Below are positions 1-9,400 of a stretch of 39,029 bases of DNA, one piece after another. The translations under genes were made by a program, and so were the position numbers. Within the stretch, counting starts at the first letter, position 1. Each line of letters opens with the position of its first letter. The stretch covers positions 1 to 39,029 of the forward strand of contig DUPL01000115.1 of the NCBI GenBank assembly GCA_012838385.1. Reading direction: 5' to 3'. The notes under the pieces were generated by a model, which did no database searches, was not told where the DNA came from, and saw only the letters and a list, made by a program, of their open reading frames with translations. The stretch is from Clostridiaceae bacterium. GTDB lineage: Bacteria; Bacillota; Clostridia; UBA1212; DUPL01.

Positions 1-1521
1 ACAGGTTTCAGGTAATATGGCATCAATCCCGCAGAAAGGACATACCGCAGTCTTCCCGTTTCTGTCATTGATCCATTCATTTATCTTCGATCCTTCAAAT
101 TGCTTTAAGCAATAGAAGCAATGGCATATAGTATCATTTCTTATTAACCGCCTGTTGTTAGAAGAAAAAATATGGGTATGCAGTATATCATAGAGCCCTG
201 CCTGAGACTTTTGGCTTGTTGCCCAGGTTACTATTTTTCTCTTCCTTGCATAAAAACTATTCATGTCCTTCTTATATAACCGGTAGTATCTTACAAAATC
301 CTGAGTGCCATATATCCCGTTCTTTATCATAAATTGTCTGAACTTTTTCATAAACTCATAGGTACCGCCTACTGCAGCAAATCCATAGCCTGAATGTATT
401 ATCGCAAACCTCTTTTCTTCTGAAAATAACAGAAAGGATCCTCCAACATCATTAAGATATCCAGATATCTTAAAATCCTTTGTAATATCATACTTATAGC
501 AGTCCTTTATCTTTCCATCAGAAAAGGTATACAAAAGTAATTCTCTTTCACCAAAGTGATCCATTGTGTCCTTTAATATCTTAAAAAGAACATTCATATT
601 TGAAAATGGTGTCTGTGTTGAATAGCTAAAAGTCTGAATCAACTCATATTCAGTAAGCCTTTCTGTAAATGGGTTTTCCAATAGCTCGTCTGATAAATCC
701 TTTATTAGTTCCTTATATCCTTCACGATCCTCACGGCTGATTGCTTCTGGCTGATGTATATATGTTTTTACCTTATTTTCAGGATCGATAAATATCTCAT
801 AACATATATCATCATGTAGTCCGCATATGGTTATTTTAGTATCCCTATATTTATCCTGATAGCAAAGGCTTTTTAAGTAATTATCAGGATGATTATGAGT
901 AAGATAGTATTTTACGTCATCTGAAGTTTCTACTTTAATATATGCAGAAATATGATGTATTCCCTCCATTTTGCATTCTGTTCTTGTATATTCAGATGTC
1001 ATTTTCACTCTCCGTTTTTCAGCTAAACTTTCATCTGCCAGCATATCAATGATACGGAAATACATCATCCGGTAAAAGTCATTAAAACATTTTTGGCAAA
1101 TCAATATAGATCCATCAAAATTTGAGTATCTGACATCATTTGCACTATTACACTGGGTACAGTAATCACCTGCCTTAAATTCATATTCAGTCAGCATTAA
1201 ACCTTTGAAAATGTTAAAATTCTCTTTATTAACAACTGCACCTTCGTTGTCAAACATCCCAAGAAGCCTGGGATCAAGGGGATCTAGGGTCTCTGAATCA
1301 AAGCAATGGAGTACACAATTCTCATTTCCTACATATAGCAATTTGCCATCGAAGGACATCCTGCAATATACGACAAAACACGGTATGCTTCTATGTACTA
1401 TTTTACGTCCGTTACGATAGTGGATAGTAAGAGGATACCCTCTGTCGCCTCTGTATATGTGGCTTACAGCTCCTCTGACGAAGTATTCTGTTATCATACC
1501 TTTTGTATAATCTGTAAACAT
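1..1521 (-). CDS. Two-zinc-ribbon hypothetical protein, 3' end cut by window edge
   Basis: An uninterrupted minus-strand frame of 507 codons runs from ATG at 1519-1521 to base 1 with no stop, so the C-terminus lies outside the window. A GGGGG ribosome binding site sits about 7 nt before the ATG. The product has two cysteine clusters. The first, near residues 128-155, has the form CTQC...CQKC. The second, near residues 476-507, has CFYC...CPFCGIDAI and resembles the treble-clef/zinc-ribbon tail seen on many bacterial 'cytoplasmic protein' families. The central ~300 residues are hydrophilic, rich in Tyr, Asp and Lys, with no transmembrane segment or enzyme motif I recognise. Function unknown; nucleic-acid or protein binding through zinc is an inference from the ribbons. 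Codon use looks like the neighbours. Confidence 0.8.
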   Translation of the reverse strand, partial: MFTDYTKGMITEYFVRGAVSHIYRGDRGYPLTIHYRNGRKIVHRSIPCFVVYCRMSFDGKLLYVGNENCVLHCFDSETLDPLDPRLLGMFDNEGAVVNKENFNIFKGLMLTEYEFKAGDYCTQCNSANDVRYSNFDGSILICQKCFNDFYRMMYFRIIDMLADESLAEKRRVKMTSEYTRTECKMEGIHHISAYIKVETSDDVKYYLTHNHPDNYLKSLCYQDKYRDTKITICGLHDDICYEIFIDPENKVKTYIHQPEAISREDREGYKELIKDLSDELLENPFTERLTEYELIQTFSYSTQTPFSNMNVLFKILKDTMDHFGERELLLYTFSDGKIKDCYKYDITKDFKISGYLNDVGGSFLLFSEEKRFAIIHSGYGFAAVGGTYEFMKKFRQFMIKNGIYGTQDFVRYYRLYKKDMNSFYARKRKIVTWATSQKSQAGLYDILHTHIFSSNNRRLIRNDTICHCFYCLKQFEGSKINEWINDRNGKTAVCPFCGIDAILPETC

Positions 1522-1702
1522 GTAAATCCCCCTTTATTGATCTAATATATATATAATATCAGCCTATTTGAGAACTTTGTGTACTTAAAATAGCACGATT
1601 TACAACTTTACATTTACAGATTACTATTTATTATAAGGATAGACAATATTTAGTCTATTAAATGAAAAAAATATGGTTTTATGCCACAAATAATATAAAG
1701 GA

Positions 1703-1945
1703 ATCCGTATTAAGGATGCATATGCAAAGCGTTTGGACCGTTTATGGCATAGCGGTTGATGAGGATGGGGAGTGTCGAAAGACTCGGCGGTTGCTCCACG
1801 GCAGACCTGTCGTTAAACGTCACTAAAAAATCCGGGTAACCGGAAAACAAAGGCACCGTGCGAGATAAATGGAATAGACCGCAGTCCACTTTTAAGGGAG
1901 ACAAACAAGGCAATAGGTCTCAACTAGCTGCCTTGGATAACGGAT
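1703..1945 (+). ncRNA. Candidate structured non-coding RNA (~240 nt)
   Basis: No convincing protein is encoded here, but the plus strand carries many nested complementary segments. A long-range pair, ATCCGT (1703-1708) with ACGGAT (1940-1945), closes the domain. Inside are ACCG/CGGT (1737-1740/1753-1756); GGAG/CTCC (1769-1772/1794-1797) enclosing GTC-GAAA-GAC; TCCGG-GTAA-CCGGA (1831-1844); and CAAGGCA/TGCCTTG (1906-1912/1929-1935) with an inner TAG/CTA pair. Two hairpin loops are GNRA tetraloops (GAAA, GTAA) only when read on the plus strand, which sets the orientation. Base composition is visibly more GC-rich than the flanks. Complex multi-branched RNAs of this size are known in Bacillota (for example the raiA-motif class), but I cannot assign it to a family from memory. 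No promoter or terminator is obvious, so the ends are approximate. Confidence 0.6.
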
Positions 1946-2217
1946 GTAAAAATATTGAGCAAAGAAGAAATCATTAAAACCACAAGCATGGCTTTCTTCT
2001 TCATTGTGTGGCCAAAAAAGGTTTCATTGCCATATACAAGTATGGCTAAAATACAAAGAGTGGTGTATGTAAGTATTTTCGTTAGAAAAACAGTGTGCTT
2101 ATGTAAGATCATTTACAGCTGTCTTGGCAACATCCTTAGGCAGAAGGAAAATTGAGTAGCAAATGAAATACAAAAATATATGAAGTCTTCTTGATTCTCT
2201 CTTTCATGTAACCTCCC
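1946..2217. other. Intergenic stretch without a convincing gene
   Basis: This stretch follows the putative RNA and precedes the end of the Nudix gene. It contains a 9-bp inverted repeat, AAGAAGAAA (1962-1970) with TTTCTTCTT (1993-2001), separated by 22 nt. Short open frames on both strands (about 1955-2155 plus; 1924-2112 minus) lack ribosome binding sites. The minus one reads like a short hydrophobic leader (MKKKAMLVV...) that stops inside the RNA. I see no terminator with a T-run. Confidence 0.4.
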
Positions 2218-2706
2218 CTATTTGAAAAAAACATTTTCAATCTCGTCTTCTATTGTATATGGAGCAAATGCTTCGCCATACCCCTTGTCCAAAAACATGG
2301 GCAAATAATCAACAAGATTGTTTGTGAAAGGACTATTTACAAGTTCATCAAGGCTAATCCATATGTTTCTACCTTCTTCGCTTTTTTCAAGAAGGGTTCC
2401 TTTAAACTCATGAGTTTTGTAAAGAAATACAATATATCTGTCCTCATTGGTTTTGTTCAACCAGTGAATTATCCCGCAAAAACTCAAGTTACTTACATCA
2501 AGTCCGGTTTCCTCTTTTACTTCCCGTACGGCACTGTCGTAAAAGCTTTCGTCTCCTTTTACATGACCTCCAGGAAAGGAATACCCTTTGTAGCTTTTAA
2601 TCCTGTCTTGCACCAGTACCTTGTTGTTTTTCCTGTCTTCAATCATAACCATGTTGGTTAGTATGACTTTTGGCAAATAACGTTCACATCCTTTACACAA
2701 AACCAA
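2218..2706 (-). CDS. Nudix hydrolase, MutT/YtkD-like
   Basis: Predicted Nudix-superfamily pyrophosphohydrolase acting on nucleoside diphosphate-X substrates in the cytoplasm. The complete Nudix box G-x5-E-x7-REVxEE-x-GL spans about residues 47-69 (G47, E53, R61, E62, E65, E66, G68), so metal binding and catalysis should be intact. The family includes 8-oxo-dGTP diphosphatases, but substrate cannot be read from sequence. The start is uncertain. The longest frame begins at a TTG (2704-2706) with no ribosome binding site. A TTG at 2674-2676, preceded by AAAGGA, or ATGs at codons 19 and 21, would fit the family better, since relatives usually begin close to the 'TNMVMI' strand. The gene is monocistronic and ends near the unassigned stretch to its left. 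Confidence 0.85.
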   Translation of the reverse strand: MVLCKGCERYLPKVILTNMVMIEDRKNNKVLVQDRIKSYKGYSFPGGHVKGDESFYDSAVREVKEETGLDVSNLSFCGIIHWLNKTNEDRYIVFLYKTHEFKGTLLEKSEEGRNIWISLDELVNSPFTNNLVDYLPMFLDKGYGEAFAPYTIEDEIENVFFK

Positions 2707-2770
2707 TTATACTACAATATTTTTATATTTCGTTGCATGATATAAAATTTGTTTTGTCTGTTATTAAATA

Positions 2771-3316
2771 TTAATGCAGATACTTGACCTCCATGTCTTC
2801 TATGAAGCTGTGAACCTCTTCGTGCTTGCCCTCTCCCATGATCTCTTTCTCAAACTTGTCAAACTCCTCTTGAAGTTCCTTCTGTCTGCTTACTGGGATT
2901 CTTCTGTCTCCCATGGGGAAGAGAACGTTGTTTTCCTTGCTTATGTGAGACCTTAAAAGCTCCACATACAAATCAGCGGCATTTGCGAATTCTTCCTTGT
3001 CCACTTCATTGCCAGTTATTGCCGAATCCATGCCTTTAATAAGCTTTCTGCCAACTTCATGCTCATTCAGCATAACACCTATAGGGCCGTTCACCTTTGG
3101 AATTCCCGCAATCTCCATGGCTGGGAACAGGATGTCCTCTTCCTTGCCGTGGTGACACTTGTCAGCAAAATACCTGAAGAAATCCACCATGCCCTTCAAG
3201 TCATCAACATCATAACCACTTTCAGCACGAACCAGCTCAGCCAGGTGCTCCAAAATGGTCAATCCAAAAAGAATTGCATCATGTTCCTTTCTTAAATCCT
3301 TGCTAATGCATTCCAT
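2771..3316 (-). CDS. Hemerythrin-like (HHE) domain protein
   Basis: A 181-residue helical protein with the ligand pattern of the HHE/hemerythrin family: H12, H55/H56, E60 (in KEEDILFP), H86 (NEHEVGR), H124 and E128 (SHISKENNVLFP). These would bind a non-haem di-iron centre in a four-helix bundle; roles in the family include oxygen, NO or iron sensing and binding. In an anaerobe an oxidative or nitrosative stress role is plausible but inferred. ATG at 3314-3316 is preceded by GGGAGG about 6 nt upstream, so the start is secure. It is divergent from the ABC exporter gene and has its own promoter. Confidence 0.88.
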   Translation of the reverse strand: MECISKDLRKEHDAILFGLTILEHLAELVRAESGYDVDDLKGMVDFFRYFADKCHHGKEEDILFPAMEIAGIPKVNGPIGVMLNEHEVGRKLIKGMDSAITGNEVDKEEFANAADLYVELLRSHISKENNVLFPMGDRRIPVSRQKELQEEFDKFEKEIMGEGKHEEVHSFIEDMEVKYLH

Positions 3317-3359
3317 ACGATTCCCTCCCCATATTTTTTACTCTCATGCGGATGTGTAT

Positions 3360-3387
3360 ATTATACCATTTATCCCATTACCTGCAA
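3360..3387 (-). promoter_or_regulatory. Sigma-A-type promoter for the hemerythrin-like gene
   Basis: Read on the minus strand: -35 TTGCAG (3382-3387), a 16-nt spacer and a perfect -10 TATAAT (3360-3365). Transcription would start near 3353, leaving a leader of about 37 nt before the ATG at 3316. Confidence 0.65.
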
Positions 3388-3455
3388 CCAATATTGTTGC
3401 CCGGTACATATATTTTACCTATTATTCTTAAAAAGAATGTGATTTTAATCAAAAT

Positions 3456-3484
3456 TTGAAGAAAAAGATTATGGGATATATAAT
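3456..3484 (+). promoter_or_regulatory. Sigma-A-type promoter for the ABC exporter gene
   Basis: -35 TTGAAG (3456-3461), a 17-nt spacer and a perfect -10 TATAAT (3479-3484). A start near 3491 gives a leader of about 27 nt before ATG 3518, with AAGGA in between as ribosome binding site. Confidence 0.7.
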
Positions 3485-3517
3485 TGAAGGTAAGAAGAGA
3501 TATAAGGATGTGTTGTC

Positions 3518-5392
3518 ATGCAAGAACGCAATATAATTACACCAGAATCCGTAAAAGAGATTCCAGGATTTCTAATAACACTAATCAGCGATTTCTTTAA
3601 AAGGCTTTTTTACATATTCAGAATTGTCTGGGAGACAAGAAAATGGATACTGTTCTTAATGGTATTCATGGCCTTGTTCAATGGTGTCATGCCCGTTGCA
3701 GGCGCATATATAAACGCAAATCTATTAAATGCACTTGCAAAGGCATTTTTGCAGCAGGTGGATTTCAAACTTGTCACCTTCCTGCTGGGACTGCAGTTCG
3801 GCTACTTTATACTTATAAGCATAGTCAACAATATATATTCAATGCTGAACAACATTGCAGGCCAATTGGTTGTGAATCACATAAAACTCAAGATTATGTA
3901 CAAGGCAAAAGAAGTAGACATGGCAAGCTTTGATTCACCCGAATTCTACAAGAAGCTGGAAAATGCCAACAGAGAAGCCGGTCACAGACCCATACAGGTT
4001 ATTAATTCAACATTCAACATAATCAGTACATTAATCACCATGATATCCTTCATAACCATACTGTGGGTCATCAGCCCCTTTGCCCCATTCATAATTATCC
4101 TTGTATCAATTCCATCTGCAATCATTAACTTTATTTACAGAAGGAAGAACTTCATGTATATGAGAAGAAGGTCAAAAGACAGAAGGCAGATGAACTATTA
4201 TTCAGGTCTTGTAGTTGACAAGGATCTGGTCAAGGAAGTAAGAATGTTTAACCTGTCGGATTTTTTCATAGGATGCTATAAGGAAACCTTCGACAAATAC
4301 TTTGCAGGACTAAAAAAGCTAATCAGACAGGAAGGGTTTTGGCACATAGGACTTTCAATACTCTCCAGCGTAGTAAACTTCTTTCTGTTTGTGTTCATTG
4401 CAAGGCAAGTCATAGCAGGAAAACTTCAGGTTGGTGACTATGCCCTGTACACAGGAGCACTAAACTCAATATCTTCAGGTGTCGCCGCCCTTATAGCCAC
4501 CACTGCAGGTATTTTTGAAGGGACCTTGTTCATAGACAACATGATTGAGTTCATGAATGAAAAGAGGACCATCGTGCCATCAACACAAGAACCTGGAAAT
4601 CCTGTAAGACATGTAGGACATGTAATTCAATTTGAAAATGTAAGCTTCAGGTATCCCGGTACAGAAAGGGATGTATTAAAGAACATCAACCTTACAATAA
4701 ACGCAGGCGATACGGTTGTTTTGGTAGGATTGAATGGTGCTGGCAAAACCACCCTTATAAAACTTCTGACAAGACTGTATGACCCGACAGAAGGAAGAAT
4801 TCTTCTTGATGGAAAAGACATAAGAGAGTATGACGTGGACGAGTACTACAAGATCTTTGGCGTCATATTTCAGGACTTTGGAAAATATGCTTTCAAAGTA
4901 AATGAAAACATATCTTTTGGACAAATAGACAAAGGCTTTGATTCCGAGGGAATATATGAAGCGGCATTAAAGAGTGATGCGGATTCTTTCATTCAAAAAC
5001 TACCAGACAAGTATGAAACGCCTTTGATGAGGATATTTGAGGAGAACGGCATTGAACTTTCAATTGGAATGTGGCAGAAACTTGCGATCGCTAGAGCTTT
5101 TTACAGCGACTCAGATATTCTGATACTGGACGAGCCCACCGCTTCTCTTGACCCCATGGCGGAAAAGGCAGTCTATGAACAGTTTGATGAACTCAGAAAA
5201 GGCAAAACCTCCATCTTTGTTTCCCACAGATTATCAAGCACCACCCTTGCTACAAAGATCGTCGTGCTAGAGTATGGAGAAATCATAGAGGAAGGTTCCC
5301 ACAGAGAGCTCATGGAACTCAAAGGCAGATATTATGAGCTGTTTTCAACACAAGCCAGCAGATATGTGGAAAGTTATACAGAATTAGATTAA
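3518..5392 (+). CDS. ABC exporter half-transporter (permease-ATPase fusion)
   Basis: A 624-residue protein with an N-terminal six-helix ABC exporter membrane domain (about residues 35-330) and a C-terminal nucleotide-binding domain. Walker A is GLNGAGKT (about 404-411), Walker B is ILILDEPT (about 536-543), followed by the D-loop ASLD and the switch histidine in VSHRLSS. The signature is degenerate: LSIGM followed by WQKLAIARAF instead of LSGGQ. The architecture matches the B-family exporters that move peptides, lipids or drugs; a homodimer would be expected since no partner half-transporter is adjacent. No peptidase C39 domain is present, so a bacteriocin-processing role is not supported. 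Substrate unknown. Confidence 0.9.
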   Translation: MQERNIITPESVKEIPGFLITLISDFFKRLFYIFRIVWETRKWILFLMVFMALFNGVMPVAGAYINANLLNALAKAFLQQVDFKLVTFLLGLQFGYFILISIVNNIYSMLNNIAGQLVVNHIKLKIMYKAKEVDMASFDSPEFYKKLENANREAGHRPIQVINSTFNIISTLITMISFITILWVISPFAPFIIILVSIPSAIINFIYRRKNFMYMRRRSKDRRQMNYYSGLVVDKDLVKEVRMFNLSDFFIGCYKETFDKYFAGLKKLIRQEGFWHIGLSILSSVVNFFLFVFIARQVIAGKLQVGDYALYTGALNSISSGVAALIATTAGIFEGTLFIDNMIEFMNEKRTIVPSTQEPGNPVRHVGHVIQFENVSFRYPGTERDVLKNINLTINAGDTVVLVGLNGAGKTTLIKLLTRLYDPTEGRILLDGKDIREYDVDEYYKIFGVIFQDFGKYAFKVNENISFGQIDKGFDSEGIYEAALKSDADSFIQKLPDKYETPLMRIFEENGIELSIGMWQKLAIARAFYSDSDILILDEPTASLDPMAEKAVYEQFDELRKGKTSIFVSHRLSSTTLATKIVVLEYGEIIEEGSHRELMELKGRYYELFSTQASRYVESYTELD

Positions 5393-5419
5393 CAATAAAA
5401 AGGAAGGTTGGTACTATTG

Positions 5420-6304
5420 TCAATTATTGCAATTACGCCTATAATCATCGGGAGTGATTCCTTCACGAGCTTTGAAAGTCTTTACAAAGTGAGATACATC
5501 GTAGAAACCGGTTTGCTCTGCGATTGTGGATAGCGGCCAATCTGTATACTGGATAAGATTTTTCGCCTTGGTGAGTCTGTAGGAAATAAGGAATTCACCT
5601 GGGGTTTCATTAAACATTTTTTTGAATTTGATTGTAAAGGCATTTTTGGAAAGATGAACGAGTTCAGCAAGCTGGTTAACAGTTATTTTTTTGTTATAAT
5701 TGTTAAACATGTACCGAACACCTTCAATATATGCCCTGTCTATGTTTGACAAATCAAAACCATCTATCGTCTTTTCCTGATAAAACTGACACAGCCTAAG
5801 AATCACGAGCAAACCCAGGGTGTCTCTGATTATACAGCTTTGTGTGTCGAATTTGAGGTAGAAATGTTCCAATTTGCTTAGAAAGTATTTGATTTCATCG
5901 AATTGGTCCTTGTCTAACTGGAGAAGATATGGCTCGCTGCTTCCTTCGTTAAGTAGCGGTTCTATGGTGAATAACATATAATAGCTGAAGAAGTTGGCAA
6001 GTTCGGCAGAGTATTTGTCAAGAAACAGGTTATGTACAAGAATGTGGAATACTTTCAAATCTTTCGTTTCAAGGTAGCCATGAGGGACTCTGGGAGGAAT
6101 GATATAAACGTCCCCTATGTGTATCCTGAAATCATTGGCATTGAAACGATGAATTGCACTCCCGGACAGAACAATATTGAGTTCAAAGAAATCATGAATA
6201 TGAATTCCATGTGAAAAAATCGTTTCAGTAAACCCTATTACATAATCATACGGATTATCACTAAATACTTCTTTGCAATACCATTTTGATTTGTCAGCCT
6301 TCAT
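5420..6304 (-). CDS. AraC-family transcriptional regulator
   Basis: A 294-residue regulator. The N-terminal half (about 20-150) is a cupin-like sensor with the HxH..E pattern in HIHDFFELNIVLSG and the IPPRVPHGY turn. The C-terminal ~100 residues hold two helix-turn-helix motifs typical of AraC/XylS: one around LAELVHLSKNAFTIKFKK, one around IAEQTGFYDVSHFVKTFK, followed by GITPDDYR. Regulators of this type often control adjacent carbohydrate genes. The divergent gene encodes a carbohydrate-binding-type surface lipoprotein, a plausible target by inference. The ATG (6302-6304) lies about 15 nt from the only good ribosome binding site, which is instead optimally spaced for a three-codon reading frame overlapping the start (see separate entry). 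It converges with the ABC exporter gene 27 bp away, with no clear terminator between. Confidence 0.9.
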   Translation of the reverse strand: MKADKSKWYCKEVFSDNPYDYVIGFTETIFSHGIHIHDFFELNIVLSGSAIHRFNANDFRIHIGDVYIIPPRVPHGYLETKDLKVFHILVHNLFLDKYSAELANFFSYYMLFTIEPLLNEGSSEPYLLQLDKDQFDEIKYFLSKLEHFYLKFDTQSCIIRDTLGLLVILRLCQFYQEKTIDGFDLSNIDRAYIEGVRYMFNNYNKKITVNQLAELVHLSKNAFTIKFKKMFNETPGEFLISYRLTKAKNLIQYTDWPLSTIAEQTGFYDVSHFVKTFKAREGITPDDYRRNCNN

Positions 6305-6312
6305 AATTGCAT
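6301..6312 (-). promoter_or_regulatory. Three-codon upstream frame overlapping the araC-type start
   Basis: On the minus strand AAAGGAG is followed after 7 nt by ATG CAA TTA TGA (6312 to 6301). The TGA overlaps the ATG of the AraC-type gene as ATGA. The ribosome binding site is better placed for this minimal frame than for the regulator, which suggests translational coupling or re-initiation. Confidence 0.4.
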
Positions 6313-6484
6313 CAATATTCTCCTTTCCAACATCACACCTATATCACATTTATTTTACTATCCAAGAACACCAAAAGCAAACAGATAATGTTCAATATTA
6401 CATCAAAAAAGTGTTATATATACATGGAATGAGGCAAAACCAGAAACTAGAATGAATATGATGACTACAAAGGAGGGAATATGT

Positions 6485-9400
6485 ATGTTATTCAAAAAAA
6501 CACGACGAATACTGGTTTTATGCATATTTGCCTTGCTGGCAGGCACTGCAATTGTTGGCTGCAAAAGCAAATATGAAGACCCTTCAGTGACTTCAAACTC
6601 AAAGAAGCATGTCTATACCGACTTGTTGGACAACATTATCATTACCGCATTTCATCCCATCTCATATCCTGAATTATTAACTCAGGAACAGTTTGATTTG
6701 GCTGCTGATGCAGGTATAGACGTTATGGAATACTGCGGCGCAATGCGGGTTACAGATCCGGCATCAATGAAATTGGCCCTTCAATTTGCAGCAAATGCGG
6801 GCATTCTCTGCAATGTTTATGACGATCGTATACAGAACAACGCCTTGAGCATGAGCCGGGAAGAGCTTTTTGCCATTTTTAATGAGTATAAAGGGAGGGA
6901 TGGTCTTGGCGGCTACTATATCCTGGACGAGGCTGTATCTCCTAATGATTATGCAAAACTAATAAATGAAGTGATTGAGTTTGATCCGAACTCCACCGCG
7001 TTTTTCAACAACTATCCAGATATTTGGAACGATGGATACTACCAGGATCGCCTGTCGGATCTTGCTCACTTAATCATTAATAAAGACAATTTTGTCCTGT
7101 CCTTTGACAATTATCCTTTCGGTCCTGCTCCAAATTCTGTTGATGAGTACAACCTTTTCAAGCATTTCGAAGCCATCAGACAGGCTGGCAATGAAAACAA
7201 TGTCAGAACCGGTTTTTACGCCCAAGTTATTTCCTATGGATATCGAAAACTGAATAGCAGCGAGACTCTTTACCATGTAAATGTGGGCTTGGCTTACGGA
7301 TGCACGGAAATCAACTATTTCGCATGGGGTACACCCAACGAAGTACTGTGTCCTGGTTTTGGGGATGGAGTTATTGATAGAAATGGCAATCCCACCGACC
7401 TGTACTATGCCATAAAAGAAATCAACAGGTATGCTCATACAATAGGGCCAACACTGGTCAAACTGAGAGCTGCTGAAGTTTACCACAGCGGTGCAAATTC
7501 GACAAATCCAGTGTATCAGCGCATTCCCCAGAATTTCTTCGTACAGTCAGACAGCTACATAATACTGTCGCTAATGGAGCACAAAATCACAGGAAGAAAC
7601 TATCTAATGGTAGTAAACAAGTACATGAACGCTCCTCAAACCATTGGATTAAGATTTACTGATGTTGGCTCGCTGAGTGAGGTAAATCAGACTACAGGCA
7701 ATTTGACACCAATAGGGAACGAGTATAAGAATGGTGTATTCACCCGTACTTTGGATGCCGGTGCTGCCGTATTGCTGGCACTGCCAGAAGGAGTTTCTTT
7801 TGTTACTCCCAAAAAGATCAAAGAAAGTGCAAATCTGTTTGAAAATGCATATGTTCTTGCTTCTGATTCACGAGGCAGCAGTGGTTGGTTTGTAAATCGC
7901 GTAAATGACGGAATAACCATCTCGGAAGAACATTTCATGGGCTGGCAGGCAATCAGAAACGAAAAAGAATGGCTGCAGTTTGACCTTGGTGAGGTAAAGG
8001 AATTCAACCGTCTAGACCTTTATCCTGCGGGCAATGGATCTGCTTCCGGAGTATACTTCCCCTCAGGAGTTAAAATATCAGTATCAAATGACGGAAAAAC
8101 ATGGACTACTGTTAAAAACATCGAGAATATCGAGCAGCCTACAATAACAGTTCCCACTTTTCGTTTTAACAAGGCAAGCGCAAGATATGTGCGTCTTGAC
8201 TTTGTAAAAAGAGGCAATATCTGCGAATTGGCTGAAGCAAAACTATATAATGACGATGGCAGCATACCGATGCCTGATCCAACAGACTATGTCGATGAAG
8301 AAGTTGCACCTGGCGAAAATATCGCAAAAGGAAAACCCGTTGTAGATTATTCCAGCAACTATGAACATCCCGAGTGGAACAACAGCATACATTTCGTAAC
8401 CGATGGAAACTACAAAACAAACTGGGCATCAGACGTTCTCCTAACAAATACTCAGGACTCCATAGAGTATCTTACCATTGACCTGCAGAGAATCTACGAC
8501 ATAGAAAAGATTATCCTTCATCCTATGTATGACGCCAACACAGATGGATACACCACCATTGCATTCCCCATAGATTTCAGGATTGACATATCCACAGACG
8601 GTACCACATTTACAACCGTCGCAGAGTATAAAGGAGGCATTACGGACACCGAACCCCTTACCATTACATTTACTCCAACAAAGGGACGATACGTACGTGT
8701 ATATTGTACCAAACTCCAGCAGCATCCAGGAGCTCTTAATGCATACATGGTGCAGTTTTCTGAAATTGAAGTATTTGCATATATGGATGAGCTAACAGGT
8801 GCAAAAAGTACCCTTCAAAAAGCTATTACAGAAGCAAAGCATATTGACCTAAACTTCTATGTGAACAGCAGCAGGATTTTACTAAACGAGGCCATTTCTG
8901 AAGCAGAACAAGTACTCAGCACACAGAGCGACAATCTGGAAGCCCTTCTTAACGCTGTTGCAGAATTGAATGATGCAATAAGCAAGATGATTGCAATTCC
9001 TCTGGGAGACAATATCGCCCTTGGCAAACCAGTCACTGCCACATCCGACTATGTAGCGCCTGAAGGCATATTTAAAGCATCGTATCTTACAGACGGTATA
9101 AATCCCGTTAATTTGGTTCCCTATCAAACACACAATGGATGGAGCGTCAATGTTTATGATGATATAAAACGGGATACACCTGTGGATATTGTCATTGACC
9201 TGGAACAGCTTGAAACCGTAGCAGCCATAATGCTGCAGCCTGCCAACTACGATGCAAAATTCTACCCTGCTAGCTATCAAATCATGACTTCGCCTGACGG
9301 CAACAACTATCAGATAGTTGCAGTGGTTGAGAATATCGAAGGAGTAAAGCCAGGAGATGTGCTGAGATACAAAGTGGATAATGTACTTGCAAGATATATA

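Noticed and set aside
1924..2155. Short overlapping frames on both strands beside the putative RNA
   Set aside because: Neither has a ribosome binding site or a recognisable product; the minus one stops within the structured RNA. A gene remnant remains possible.
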